Shown one piece after another: positions 37,551 through 49,690 of a stretch of 64,000 nt of DNA (position 1 is its first letter; each line of letters opens with the position of its first letter). Below the pieces are notes generated by a model, which worked only from the letters and a program-made list of their open reading frames with translations, searched no databases and was not told the origin of the DNA. Position numbers and translations under genes: made by a program. The stretch is taken from NCBI RefSeq assembly GCF_018991925.1, contig NW_024735381.1, forward strand, positions 445,001 through 509,000, in the 5' to 3' direction. The stretch is from Homarus americanus (Eukaryota > Arthropoda > Malacostraca > Decapoda > Nephropidae).

Positions 37551-38746
37551 TTACTCATAATTTACACGTCCGTGCAGTGCAAGCGGTTGCGCAACCCACT
37601 TAGGGTACATTACCAGCCTGAGGTACTCTCCCATTTGTCGATCTTTGGATAATTTTCTGGTTTTGTCCAAGAAGCTCATACTCTAAGCTTTTTATGCCAC
37701 CGGCCATATTATTCGTGGCTGTGTTGCTAAATCATTTAGAATTTCACTGATTAATTCTTTAAACTACTTTTGTCTTTTCCATTCTTCAGTATGATCTCTC
37801 GTGTCACTTACGACATCCTGATTATGTCTTGTCAAGAGAGCCTTGAGTGGCTTAACTGCATTTTTAGTTTCTAGAGTCCTATCGCCATGTAGATTTAGGA
37901 AACTAACCTAACTTGAAAAAATGATCTAAGTATTTGAGGATGCGTCATGTAGGTTAGGATAGTGACGCTTTGAAATGGTTACTTTGTAATAATTTTTAAA
38001 ACTATTATACTTAGTTACTTTATCCTCCCAAATATGTGTTCCATGTATTACCCCAAACTCGCCGTAAAAATATTATAAAAAGTATAAGGAAATAAGTTTA
38101 CATTTGACGCCTGTTTAATCTTTTTTCTGCCTTGAGTGAGACGCACTACTCGGTGTACCTGTGAGGGAAGTTAATCATTATAACATGGTAGATTATTTTA
38201 GGACAAAACTGTGTCTATAATATTCAATTTAGAGAATGATCATAAAATATTTCATTTAGGTATCTGTTAAGACGATGTTCTTCTGTTTCTTAGTTATAGT
38301 TCACCTTGTCTTGGGTTCCTATTATAAAGGCTAAGGCGAATATCTTCCGGCTGCTCAAAGGCCTCGGTGAAGGGTCTTTTACCTTCTGTTATATAGCTTT
38401 TTTTATTACGTTTTGCTAAATTTGTCTGAAAACGGCAGATCATCTTGTTGTCTTGCATCAGCAGACAATGACAACTGACTCTATTGTTCTACAGAAGAAG
38501 ACAATGGCAGCAGACTCCCCATATGGACTACAAAAAAGGTCTTACTAACAAGATCGGGCGAGCAGTCTCCACGAGCGTTGTAAAAGTGTTAATGTGGGAT
38601 ATCACCATCGTTAGCTTGTTTGTTCGGCCTCGATGACATGGTTTATAAAGGATGGTGTTAGTCAGGGGTTGTGGACGTAACTTAATTTACACATTACAAA
38701 ATAGGCGAGGAGAGCGGTGAAGGGGGTATTTTTTGGTCACTTTTAA

Positions 38747-38750
<4 letters not shown>
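37551..38750. other. No gene seen
   Basis: Unique AT-rich sequence. Confidence 0.4.
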
Positions 38751-38805
<55 letters not shown>

Positions 38806-38909
38806 ATGAATATGTGTACCACAATCTGACAATATATTATTCCTCGATAAAGGAAGAAATTTGAGGTTTCCGAGGAAGCACTAACACACACACACACACA
38901 CACACACAC
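38751..38909. repeat. (GA)26 and (AC)13 microsatellites
   Basis: (GA)n at 38751-38803 and (AC)n at 38884-38909, separated by 80 bp of unique sequence. Confidence 0.94.
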
Positions 38910-39232
38910 TTGAGAGGTAAGCGTGTTATCATATTGATGGTAAATTAATTATCTACTGTAGTTTTCGTTACAGGTCAGTTGGAAGGCTCTGTTGTGAATT
39001 TTACTCCCGAGTTGATTAAAGAGGAGGGGGCAAGACACTGGGGCCTTTGCTGCCATAGTACAATGTATAACCAAACTTTGCCTGTATTAGTTTACGATAG
39101 GTGAGGTCACGATAGATTTGGTTACGTAACGTTGTTGGGGTTATTTAGTTTGGTCAGAAATTATGTTGTTAATGGAGAGTTTATAGTAGGATTGTTATAT
39201 AATTGTCCCAATGTATATATATACATACAGGG

Positions 39233-39234
<2 letters not shown>

Positions 39235-39270
<36 letters not shown>
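39235..39270. repeat. (CA)18 microsatellite
   Basis: Perfect dinucleotide run preceded by a short ATGTATATATATACAT palindrome. The 38910-39234 flank shows no gene. Confidence 0.93.
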
Positions 39271-39274
<4 letters not shown>

Positions 39275-39287
39275 TAGAAGGGAGTAT

Positions 39288-39527
39288 AATATATGGTGTG
39301 GGTTGTGGTGTGTGGCAGCAGCTTGGCGTGAGAGAGGTGGACCAGATGGCACAAATACTTCCCCAATTGGTGTGCAGAGTTGGGCTGATGGGAATAGTTG
39401 TGTAAATGATGGCCATACTTCCCAAAGTAAAGAAGCTGCCCAACGACCGGAATCCTTCACACGGGAACAATTGATTGAAATGAGGCAAAGATTCACGACC
39501 ATAGAGCATCACAGTTATCAACACTGA
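39288..39527 (+). other. Open frame of unknown standing
   Basis: Non-repetitive frame following the (CA)n tract, ending near ESFTREQLIEMRQ and then a stop. The start is undefined. The antisense strand is also open, so composition rather than coding may explain it. Confidence 0.1.
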
Positions 39528-41235
39528 GGTGCAGGGATTTGTCATTTGTGATGAATAGTAGGAGGGATTTCACCTATAATTCAGTGAAAGTTATGTAAGG
39601 GACAGAAACATAGATTCCCTCTATGTAGGGAATATGAGACGGGTGTTTCGTATATATTATGTAACAAATGTAGACCGACAAGCGATTGAAAATATATGAA
39701 ACAGGTTGATTGGAACTGATAAAGGTTTTATGACACAGGAAAACACACTTGTCGTGGAGTTGCACACACAGTTATCCCGTGTATAATGAGTTTTGGTAGG
39801 CAGAATTTTTAAAAACAAATTTTTTAACAAAAAACAAGAACTTTCCCAGATGTCTTGATGCCGACTGAAGGCGAGTTTGGTAAGATGTACTGAATATTAG
39901 ATGAAAAGTCCATAAAATGGATTTAAAACTTAGTAAAAAAAAGGGTTTATAATGAAATCAAATTACCTTCCAGTAATACATAGTTATAACAGACAAGGGA
40001 CCACGCACACCCTACCTCGTCAATAATCTTGGAAATACGGTTCAAGAGATTAAGTTTCTCAGTAAGCTAGGAGACATCGGGCCAACAGACAGACACCGAG
40101 CAGACAGATAGACAGTTTTCTAGAAGTCTATTTTTCTGTGTAACTTGGAGCCACAACCCTGACTGTCAGAGGAAGTTCTACTGCCCATAAGAAATTTCAC
40201 AAAGGTGTACCGTGACTGTTTCTAACGCGTTTACTTCATGTTTGTACCAGTAAACACGCACACGAGATGGTAAATGAATGTACACACACACACACACACA
40301 CACGAGAGTACTAGTGGTGTCATAATGGAAACTAAATTACAACCATATGACTATAGTTAAGCTCCTCTTCATCTCTCTCTCCTTGTTTATTCCCTTCTTC
40401 ACTCCATTATCATTCCTGATATTTCTTGTTTTATTCGTCTTCTCATTCGTACCAAAATAAAAATTACATCATGACGTAAATAAATCACGAGGAAGGTGAT
40501 AACTAAAAAAAATACGTCATAATTTTTTACTGTAAAATAAATAATTGTGGTAGAAGCTTTTAACAAAAATAATAAGAATCTTCCCTTATATTTGATTTCC
40601 TTTAAAAACAAGAAATATGAGAAGACAATCTTACCAGAATTCCAGGAAAAATAATAATCTAAATTTTCCTTCAACAATTTGTCTTATAATTGTTATCATA
40701 AACAGATCATAAACACTAAATTGGAACTACATCTTGACGGATCTTTTAATACTTGAGTTGATGAACAGAATTAAGCTGTTGGTTTTACTTAATGTTTTTT
40801 CCTTTATGTAATTTGTCGGAATAAATCTTGTTATTTCTTGCATATATAATTATACACTTTTTGAGGTAACTTACGTGGGTTTGAGATAATTTAACTTTTG
40901 TGTATGTTTACTGATTATTTATACATTTGAAAGTTTGCATAAATTTCATGATTATTTTTTTTTATTTCCCTTTGGTTGGATATACAATTTATGAATTAAT
41001 TGAGAGAGAGACTTGAGGTTATTTAGTCTTTTCGTATAATTCCAGATTTTTTCTTTCTCAGCATTAGAGACTGTGTAATATTATATCTTTGATGAGAAAT
41101 ATATGCTTCAGAAATTACAGCGAACAGAAGAATTTAAGTTTATTTACGTCTTTATGTTCAGTGAGATTAAGTAACATTTATTATTACCGAAGTTTGACTG
41201 TAGTTATACGAAATTCCTTAAAATAACTACATAAT
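39528..41235. other. No gene seen
   Basis: AT-rich unique DNA with a GACA patch near 40085-40115 and (AC)11 at 40281-40303. Confidence 0.45.
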
Positions 41236-41385
41236 TTAACCTAACCTAACGTAACCTAACCTAACCTAACCTAACCTAACGTAACCCAACCTAACCTAAC
41301 CTAACCTGAATTAACTAACATAACCAATCTAAATCAAACTAAATTAACCACACCTAAATTAAACCAACTTAAACTGACTTTGACA
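41236..41385. repeat. Interstitial telomere-type (AACCT)n with decayed tail
   Basis: About 13 AACCT units with occasional AACGT and AACCC variants to about 41307, then a CTAA-rich tail that looks like the same repeat further decayed. Confidence 0.9.
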
Positions 41386-41429
41386 TTGACCTTCCTATTA
41401 CTTTTAACGAGGTGAAACATCTTACACAT

Positions 41430-41565
41430 ATAACCTGGTGTCACCTGCTGGAAACACAGGTGCTCCGGGTATCATGATCTACAAATAACACCAGGTAATG
41501 GGTGGTGGGTGAGTGACCCCTAAGACGATCTAATGACCTCCAGGTGACAGGATCTGCTGACCCAC
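41430..41565 (+). mobile_element. Unnamed dispersed repeat, copy 1
   Basis: GTGTCACCTGCTGGAAACAC and the following ATCATGAT...AATAACACCAGG match the reverse complement of copy 4 (47340-47430). GGGTGAGTGACC...GACCTCCAGGTGACAGGATCTG matches copy 3 (46345-46545). It ends at a (GT)n tract. No RT, tRNA-like promoter or terminal inverted repeat is visible, so its class is unknown. Confidence 0.6.
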
Positions 41566-41573
41566 AGGCTGCA

Positions 41574-41639
41574 GTGTGTGTGTGTGTGTGTGTGCGTGCG
41601 TGCGTGCGTGTGCGTGTGCGTGTGTGTGTGTGTGTGTGT
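41574..41639. repeat. (GT)n / (GTGC)n microsatellite
   Basis: Immediately downstream of dispersed repeat copy 1. Confidence 0.92.
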
Positions 41640-41765
41640 TGTAACTGTGCTGAAATTCCTTGTTAAATAACCCTGTCCTTGTCATTATATATTATATATG
41701 AACCATACTACTTATGTCATTTGCATATGTTCAGCTTACGGCCGCTGTATTTGTTAATTAACCTT

Positions 41766-41766
<1 letters not shown>

Positions 41767-41825
<59 letters not shown>
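41767..41825. repeat. (ATT)19 microsatellite
   Basis: Perfect trinucleotide run. Confidence 0.94.
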
Positions 41826-41826
<1 letters not shown>

Positions 41827-43239
41827 ACACCAACATATAACGTCTAACTCTTTAAAATCCCTTGGTAAAGTTTTTCATACTTTTATAAACATACAAAGAC
41901 AAATTCAGACAGAATCAAATGGACGTTTAGTACCAAATATTTTAGAAATCACAACACACACATTCGCGTGAGGCCATCGTCAACAAACTGTAATTTCTGA
42001 TTTTTTTTAATCAAATATGATATTCATAAATCATTAACACAACAAAAGTCATAATCGTATAAAATACAACTTCCACAGTAACAACAATCGTAATTATATG
42101 CATTCAATTCTAGAAATGTTTTTGCTGGTGCGCAGTTACCAAGGGAGGGCCCCAATAGGAGGACTGTACTATATTGATTTATTGAAGGGAAGTATCTGTG
42201 ACACCATTTTTTGTCCACGATGAAGTGTGTCAACTGAAATCAAGTGACTGTGGAGTGTGTAAACGTTTTTCTCCACCTGACGAGGTCAATCTATTAATAG
42301 GGTCACGCCACCTGCTCACAATTAAAAATAACAAGCGAAAAATCTTGAGTTGAAAATACACGACTAAGGAAAACAAAAGATAATCCCAACATGGTGGGGG
42401 GGGGGGAAGCGCTGAGACTGGCTGAGGTATGGCAGGAATGTGTCGTGTATTGTGTGTGAAACATTCTAGAGACAGAGCTGACGTCTATGTTGCAGGATCA
42501 AAACTATGCCGTTAGTTCTGATATTTATAGTACAGCAATGTTGACCTGTACTTTGGCAACATGGTCGTCATATTCATTCATCACATATTTGTAGGAGAAC
42601 TTTACCACTATTTTGGATTTGTTTATAACACACTAGTGATGGTTCCAATTAGGAATATTTCAAATTGATCTTCAAAAATATATACTTCTATTTAATCGCA
42701 GTAGAAGTGCAGAGTTCTGGGTCTACAGGCAACTAAATATGAAATTAATTGTTCTCTGGGCGAGAGACGCTGAGCTGATTAAGTGCTGAGTTTTGGAATA
42801 TCTGAACCAGCCTCAACTGGTGTTGGAAGACCTGGATAGTACTGGACAGATAAATGGTGAGCCAACACCACCAGTCTACTGTACCAACCCTATATATTAC
42901 TACTAATTGATCTAATTATGGCATTGCTTGTGTGGTCGGCTGAGTGCCAGTGGGTGTTATTAACATTATGGAAAATAGTTAAACAGATTAAAGGAATTAC
43001 TTATTATCTGCTAATGTTTGGAATAAGTTGATGATGATAATATTACGGTGAGAGCGTCGAGGTTTTAATAGGTGTAGGTGTAAGAAGAGAGTACTTTTGT
43101 CCGCCTTCCTTGCCGTACTCTGTTATGAAACATGTGGTGTGAGGACAATTGTCATGTGATGCCACAGAAGAGTGCGGGGATGGTTCAGTGCTCAGTGGTT
43201 GGTCGAGGTGAGGACTGATCACCCGGGTGGCACACGCGT
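41826..43239. other. No gene seen
   Basis: Unique DNA with a G13 run near 42395-42408. A minus frame at 42024-42233 has no supported start. Confidence 0.4.
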
Positions 43240-43405
43240 CTGGCTGCTGACCTTCACTGGGTGAAGGTCGGACATATGAACCTGGAAAATGAGGAATGCC
43301 ATCACTTCCCGGGATACACAAGTGTCAGGAATCACTGACTGGCAGCAACATGAGGAAGGAAAGGTGGACCCAAAGATGATTCATAAGACTCACTGGTGTG
43401 TGCTT
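43240..43405 (+). mobile_element. Unnamed dispersed repeat, copy 2
   Basis: CACTGGGTGAAGGT, GAACCTGG, GAGGAATGCCATCACTTCC and AACATGAGGAAGG align in order with CTGGGTAATGGT, GAACTTGG, AAGGAATGACATCATC and AACATCAGGAATGG of copy 3. It is followed within 15 bp by a (TAA)n tract. Confidence 0.6.
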
Positions 43406-43416
43406 ACTGTTGAAGC

Positions 43417-43417
<1 letters not shown>

Positions 43418-43462
<45 letters not shown>

Positions 43463-43484
43463 AATAGTAACATTATTAATAATA

Positions 43485-43524
<40 letters not shown>

Positions 43525-43560
43525 GCAATAACAATTATAATATTAGTAATAATAATATTG
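43418..43560. repeat. (TAA)n microsatellite with interruptions
   Basis: Two long (TAA)n blocks separated by an imperfect stretch. Asn- or Ile-rich frames are artefacts. Confidence 0.94.
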
Positions 43561-45221
43561 TAATATATCGGTTGTTTTGATCAAGGTTGTCACTGAATGC
43601 CGGCATCAAGTTTATATAAAAGTTGTTAATGATATAAGGTAAAGGTACGTAGATATTAACTAAAACTCAGAAAAAAATACAATAATTTTCAACATCACAA
43701 GAGCGATTAACTCACTTAAGCAGAATTAGTTCAGGTAGATTAATATATACATTTATATTAAGCTTGTATTATCATAAACAGCTCAAAATCAGATGGAAAT
43801 TTGATCCCATAAATCTATGCTTACTTGTTAATTAAGCGGCTAAATTTTATCAGGCGGCACATAAACACTTACTGATCAGAGGAACGTGATAAATCATGTT
43901 GATATAACCAGCCACTTACCCTTACACCTGAGAGTCGCCAAACTGTTGATGGTCGCTTGGTCAACATATTACCCCAGTCTGCATTCTGTGTTTAGTTTGT
44001 AATTATTGAAAATGTTTTGTGTTTTTGGGGGGACGACACTTTTGAGATGGACATAAAACCGAAACCATGATTTTTTTTTTAAGTTCCTGGCCAAGTTTCT
44101 GAGTCGAGTCAGAGAAGGTGTCGAGTCTGATCCGAGATACCGATTCCTGGTGTTATAGTTATGATCTTTGAAACAAATTATCTCTTGTAATCTTAAAACG
44201 TAATTGTCTTAATTTTGTAACTTTATACCACAAGATAATTACTTAATGTGAGTTTAATCTTCAAGGATAGTTCACATGACGAGTAGTGTTTTATCAGTTA
44301 AAAAACAAAATTGAAAATCCAGTTACCTAAAACACGTTACCACTGGACCACTAATTGTAACCATACACATAAGACCAGAAGACCTGGTTAATGAATTCTG
44401 AGATTTGTTTTATTTTTTTTTTTTTTACCTAACTTAAGACTCCACCATAAGGTACATTGTTCAGTCAGCTGTCTAAACCTAATACGTGTTGTACTTGTAC
44501 CGTAGACCACACACACGAACCCAAACACGGGGTGCAAGTTGTTTGTTGTGGCGTCTGCGTCTTGTCTTTTGTCTGGCCATTACATTAAATATTAGACAAA
44601 ATACAACTATGATTATAATTCTTGTTTACCATTGTTTCTCTCACCTATTTCATGGACATAATTTCTCAAGAATTCTACCAGGTTATCGGTCGAGTCATGA
44701 GCCCTGAGTCAAAGACCGAGATGAGTGCTGACTGCTTGATACTGAGGCCAGGTTGTTACTTAAGCTTTGGTTCACGGTCAGTCTCGACTGATTTAGCCAC
44801 CATCAGAAGTCTCGTAAATTCTCTACTAACTCTTGTGGTGATTAAGACCAGCTAAGGTGAGGGCTTTAACCACAGCCATATCACGTGTAAAAGCCACTAT
44901 CGCTCTCCTTCCCAAACAGTATCCCCAAAAGCCTTTATACCTGTTGATTACATGATAAATCGTAATTACCTGGCGATATTCTGACTACGCACTAACTTTG
45001 TGATTAAAGGTTAACAGACCAGACCCCTGATTATATGTAATTTATGAGCTGAATTTTGGCGTTGATTAAAATATATTCGAGTGAGACTTTCAGAGCACAC
45101 AGTTGGATAAAAGAGGAGAATAGTTATATATTTTTATGATTAACACGACAAGAACTGAAGGTGTGGCTGAGGGACGTACATGTAAGATGAACATAACAGA
45201 TAATCGATATGTTGATATTAC
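43561..45221. other. No gene seen
   Basis: Unique AT-rich DNA. Frames at 44486-44855 have no supported starts or splice sites. Confidence 0.4.
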
Positions 45222-45295
45222 ACAATACATACATTACATTACATTACATTACCATACCATACCATACCATTACATACATACATACATACATGTAT
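45222..45295. repeat. Compound (TTACA)n(TACCA)n(CATA)n microsatellite
   Basis: Three related short motifs follow one another, apparently by successive slippage and mutation. Confidence 0.88.
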
Positions 45296-46175
45296 GTGTG
45301 TGAGGACATCCGGGTTTACATGTCACAATCAGTATGTGCGGTAGGTAGGCAGGTCCGTTAACCATTCGGCAGTTTAACATGGAAGGCAGATTACATACCG
45401 TTGTTAACCTCGCATAAAAAACACAAACAAAATTCGTTAGAGACGTACTATAATATGTTCATCCCCACAGTGTTCACCACAAACATTTCAGAATAATTTT
45501 TTTAAACTTTGGCGTTTTTCAGCTTTGTACAAAAAGTTGATTACAAAGTTATATTTTTGTCCTGTATATATGAATTCATCTATTAAGTGCTAAAAAAAAA
45601 AACTTTAAATTGTTGATGTGGTTGACGAACAGTGTTGAAACAAAAAAAAACTCTATAGTGAAACTACCAAGTCCTGATCCTCGTGTTTACCTCTCAAAAT
45701 ACATCATTAAAGAGAAAACAATAAATCCCGTAATATCCTCTTCTCACCTCCGTCAATGTATTTAGTTATTATAGACAAATCTCAGAAGTGGGACAATACT
45801 TAAGTCTAAAATTTATTGCTTTTGTGATATTGTTACGCGGGAATAAAACAATGACTTTATTGAGCGTCATCACAGAGATATCTTGTCTCCTAGAAGTTGG
45901 TTTAGTCTTTCAATTCTCTTTATTTTCTCTTTTAGATATATCACTCTTCCACTATGCCTTCAAGGTGGATTATCAAATATCACGACGTTAAGCTAAAGCG
46001 TTTGAAGCATTTACTGAGACCAGCTTAACAAATGACTCTTCCCCTCCATAACATAAAACGATAATCACTAATTGACGCTTTAATGTAACTTGTAATAGAA
46101 TTAGACATAAAGTATAATAGGGGACTGGTTGTGCTGAGTTATATATGTAAAGGAATATAGACTATTGGACTTTAT
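45296..46175. other. No gene seen
   Basis: Unique sequence with several A runs. Confidence 0.4.
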
Positions 46176-46340
46176 AACACACAAACTTAACATATAAACC
46201 TGACTTAAACACACAAACCTAACAGCCATATAAACCTGATCTTCAATACAGAAACGTGACTTAACGATATCAACCTAACTTAGACATAGAATAAAGACAT
46301 AGAACTAATTTAGTCACATGGACCTGACTTAAGTATAACC
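46176..46340. repeat. Degenerate AACCTGACTTAA repeat
   Basis: AACCTGACTTAA, AACCTAAC, ACGTGACTTAA and similar words every 18-25 bp. It directly precedes dispersed repeat copy 3. Confidence 0.6.
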
Positions 46341-46344
46341 CTTC

Positions 46345-46545
46345 AACTGCCCTGAACTGGGTAATGGTTAGACGCGCGAACTTGGAAAGTAAGGAATGAC
46401 ATCATCTGTCAGGGGGAGATGCATCAGGAGTCATGGAATGGGAATAACATCAGGAATGGAGGGTTGGTGAGTGGACGGACTCTATGACGAACCACTGGCC
46501 TCCACGTGTCAGGGTCTGGTAAACTAGGGAGAACTCTGACGGTAG
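46345..46545 (+). mobile_element. Unnamed dispersed repeat, copy 3 (longest)
   Basis: Shares its first half with copy 2, its centre with copy 4, and its last part (GACGAACCACTGGCCTCCAC and GTCAGGGTCTGGTAAAC) with copy 1, so it bridges the family. About 200 bp. No open frame is conserved between copies. Confidence 0.65.
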
Positions 46546-47235
46546 TGGTGGTCACAATATAATAATATTTCTCCGGTATATTGTAGATAATTGGGTACAG
46601 AGATCATACATGTTAAGTTACTATGTATGAAGGCAATATAAAACACATTACACACAATTTATTTCCGGACAAACATTAGTATAGCACCAGTGAAAAGTGA
46701 AGTGGATTTCTGAGGTTTTCTTGCCTGTTATGGGTATTATAGATATAGGACTATATACTAAACCTTTGGTACATAAAAGACGTATACTAAGGCTGGCAGG
46801 GCAGTCTACCGCTTTCATCTTCCCACACTATTCACAGGTGAGTGAACTTGGGGTAAGCCTGTAACATGAGGACTTCTTTATAGTTGTGTAGTAATTATTG
46901 GTATTTTGTCCTTCTTGAGGCACGACATGATGATATGATTTGATGATTCTTTACATGGCATATTTGAATCGTTGCCAGGGTTAGTTCCGTATATCGGTGA
47001 ATCTTGTCTTGAGTGGCATCAAAAGTCGACGTTTGGGATTAGCTAATAATTCTCTCGGTATACTTTGTGTGTATCATTTAATATCCTGAACTGTTTACTA
47101 AAATGATAAACATTGTTTCATTTTCACTACCAGTTATGTGGTGAGCTGACTTGGAGCATGAATAACTTATCTTGGTCAACGATAGACAGAGGCGAATTTT
47201 ATAGGGTGGATGTTATGTTCTCAGTGGACAGATGA
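46546..47235. other. No gene seen
   Basis: Unique DNA. An acceptor-like ACTATTCACAG followed by GTGAGTG lies near 46838, of no clear meaning. Confidence 0.4.

Positions 47236-47263
<28 letters not shown>
47236..47263. repeat. (CA)14 microsatellite
   Basis: Perfect dinucleotide run. Confidence 0.92.
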
Positions 47264-47267
<4 letters not shown>

Positions 47268-47339
47268 TGTTAGCCTCAGTGTTAACAATATCTCACTGTA
47301 GGTTAGGTGAGTGTGCCGTGTGTCAGTGGTCCGCCCACC

Positions 47340-47430
47340 TACATTCCAACGTTGATGTTATTCCTAGTCCATGATTCCTGGCGCACCTGTGTTCCCAGCA
47401 CGTGACACAGTTCCTCACTTCCTACGATTG
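47340..47430 (-). mobile_element. Unnamed dispersed repeat, copy 4 (inverted)
   Basis: TTGATGTTATTCCTAGTCCA, ATGATTCCTGG and the following GCACCTGTGTTCCCAGCACG are the reverse complement of the centre of copy 3 and the left part of copy 1. It lies about 60 bp before a (CA)n tract. Confidence 0.6.
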
Positions 47431-47489
47431 GCATTCTCAGTCCATGATTCTAGGAAACTCTTCCCACGCCTTTCACCTACCCACCCAAT

Positions 47490-47592
47490 ACACACACACA
47501 CACACACACACCCACACCTCAATCCATTCCCAAACACAATACCTTACATCCCGAAACCAACACAACACCACACCACACCACACCACACCACA
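47490..47592. repeat. (CA)11 and (CACAC)n microsatellites
   Basis: (CA)n at 47490-47511 and ACCAC/ACACC units at 47560-47592. Confidence 0.88.
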
Positions 47593-47895
47593 TTTCTCAT
47601 CGCCAACATAATCCCCACACACACTACACTAGACCTCTTAACATTCTCCCCCACAACACATCACCTCTCTAGCACACCTACGCACAAATAGATCCCTCCT
47701 GTGCCCTGGAAACACACACTGGAAACCAACCTGTAACTCCTCACATCCTTGACAACAGCAGGAGTAAGTCTGGATGGTCAACTTACGTACCCAAATATTA
47801 CCGGGAGTTTGAGTGATCTGTTTGTGGTCTTCTGTTAGATTTATTTTTCTGTGATAATATCGTATTTATTATTCATTAGGTTAAGATTTTATTTG

Positions 47896-47899
<4 letters not shown>

Positions 47900-47926
<27 letters not shown>
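47900..47926. repeat. (GA)13 microsatellite
   Basis: Perfect dinucleotide run. 47593-47899 shows no gene. Confidence 0.92.
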
Positions 47927-49018
47927 TTGTTAAAATTAAATTGTTGTATGGAGTAAGTCTGGGTTTTTTTTCTCGTGGTTTGAATAAATTAAGCTTACTT
48001 ATATTCTCCTACTAAATCACACCATTTAATTATCGCTTAAAAAGATTTTGTTTCTTCTTAAAAGTTAGACACACACACACTACGCTTCAATCAAATTACC
48101 TGCACAAAATCAGAACCTGTTTATGTTCAACTTCCATCACTTAGAAAAGATGAGAGAGAGAGAGTAAGAACATTACAAAGGTCAGAAATGAAGGTTTTAG
48201 GCAATGACACCTCAATTGTTCACTACGACCTGGGGAGCTGAAACAAAAGTAACCATTCCAATCTCTCCTTGTGTAAATTCTTAGTTTGATTCAAATTTTG
48301 GTGATACAAATTATTCACTATCAAGAATAAGATTACACCTCAAGAATATATGTAGGTCAAGGATTAAAATTTATAGTCGATGTGTTCCTAGCTTCACTAA
48401 TAATGAGGAATTATTATTATTTTTTATTCTTAGGTAGAGTTAAACTTCTGCTGGTGTAGTGTTTGGCGTAAATATTTTAACTTTGGTGTGTACTTTTACG
48501 ATGCCTTCCCGTTTATTTATTTTTTATTTTTTTTATCATTGAAGAGAATCCTATGTAAAACCATTAAGAGGATGTTTTCCCCCAGGATGGTCTAAGTCTT
48601 TTGTCCTGACTATACTCGCTGTCCTAGACGAAACATTCCCCAGAAAGTACTGTAGACTAGCCAAGTCGGAGGGAGGACCTGTTCTGTAGCCGTCCCATTC
48701 TCAAGACTTGACCACCTACACACATTTACTCTTGGGAATTCGTAAAGGAAACTGTATCTTCTGTATCTTACAACAAATCACACAAAGTTGATGTACTATA
48801 AAGTGAATGAGTTATGGGAGGAGATTTTGTAACTGTTTTGAATAATGATTGAACTAATTTTCAGGATTGTGAATCAAATACTAATTCCTTTGTCATTTAA
48901 GGTACAGTCAGAAGCCATAATCTCTGACCCACTAGGTTGAGCGGGAGGTGAGACTAGGGTGGTGTTTCTGGTCGGCGCCTCACTGCAATGGCCTCGTGAC
49001 CAGACACAGGTTGAACAG
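47927..49018. other. No gene seen
   Basis: AT-rich unique DNA becoming GC-richer from about 48940 before the 30-bp array. Confidence 0.4.
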
Positions 49019-49200
49019 GCGAGGCGATAGTTCAACAAAAGCATACAGGCGAGGCGATAGTTCAACAAAAGCATACAGGCGAGGCGATAGTTCAACAAAA
49101 GCATACAGGCGAGGCGATAGTTCAACAAAAGCATACAGGCGAGGCGATAGTTCAACAAAAGCATACAGGCGAGGCTATAGTTCAACAAAAGTATGCAGGA
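49019..49200. repeat. 30-bp tandem repeat, six copies, in-frame RGD
   Basis: The unit starts GCGAGGCGATAGTTCAAC. Five copies are virtually identical and the last has several changes. Because 30 is a multiple of three, the plus frame 48948-49244 repeats RRGDSSTKAY, with RGD five times and RGY in the last copy; the minus frame repeats a Leu/Cys-rich decapeptide. The plus frame lacks an ATG. Copy identity implies recent expansion. A protein role is not supported. Confidence 0.93.
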
Positions 49201-49514
49201 GAGTTCCAGTTGGGCACCGCGGACAGAGTCAGGGTAGCCAGTAAGTCTCCATAAGATTATTTGATGTTAATGATATTGGTATTAAAAATGATACTGATCA
49301 TGTTAACGATGTAGGTGTAAGAAATTCCTCTTTAGTCAGTTGTTCATTACCATTTCAGCATTAACATTAATGTCTTAATAAAATGATAAACCAAAGTTAC
49401 ACAAACTGAAACAACAATAATTTATATTTCAACAAGTAATATTGACAACTAATATGTCCTTTAAAACTGATGTTAGGAGTAATATCACAATCAGTGTGGA
49501 AATTAATGCGATGA

Positions 49515-49690
49515 TGTTTGTGATGATGGTGCTTCTGTGTGTGGTGAGTGAGATGATGGTGCTTCACTGTGTGGTGAATGTGATGATGGTGCTTCTGTGT
49601 GGTGAGTGAGATGATGGTGCTTCACTGTGTGGTGAGTGTGATGATGGTGCTTCTGTATGTGGTGAGTGTGATAATGGTGCTTCTCTTTGA
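49515..49690. repeat. 28-30-bp GATGATGGTGCTTC repeat, six copies
   Basis: GATGATGGTGCTTC starts at 49522, 49552, 49582, 49610, 49640 and 49670 (GATAATGG in the last), followed by a (TG)n-GGTGAGTG spacer. Confidence 0.9.

Noticed and set aside
39450..39500. eIF4E-binding motif (FTREQLI) in the frame ending at 39527
   Set aside because: A seven-residue match with F instead of Y in an unsupported frame that is open on the opposite strand too.
43289..43580. Asn- or Ile-rich proteins
   Set aside because: Translations of the (TAA)n tract.
47371..47691. His/Thr/Pro-rich protein
   Set aside because: Begins in the dispersed repeat and continues through CA and CACAC repeats.
49019..49200. CRISPR-like appearance of 30-bp direct repeats
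   Set aside because: The copies abut with no unique spacers, and the context is eukaryotic.
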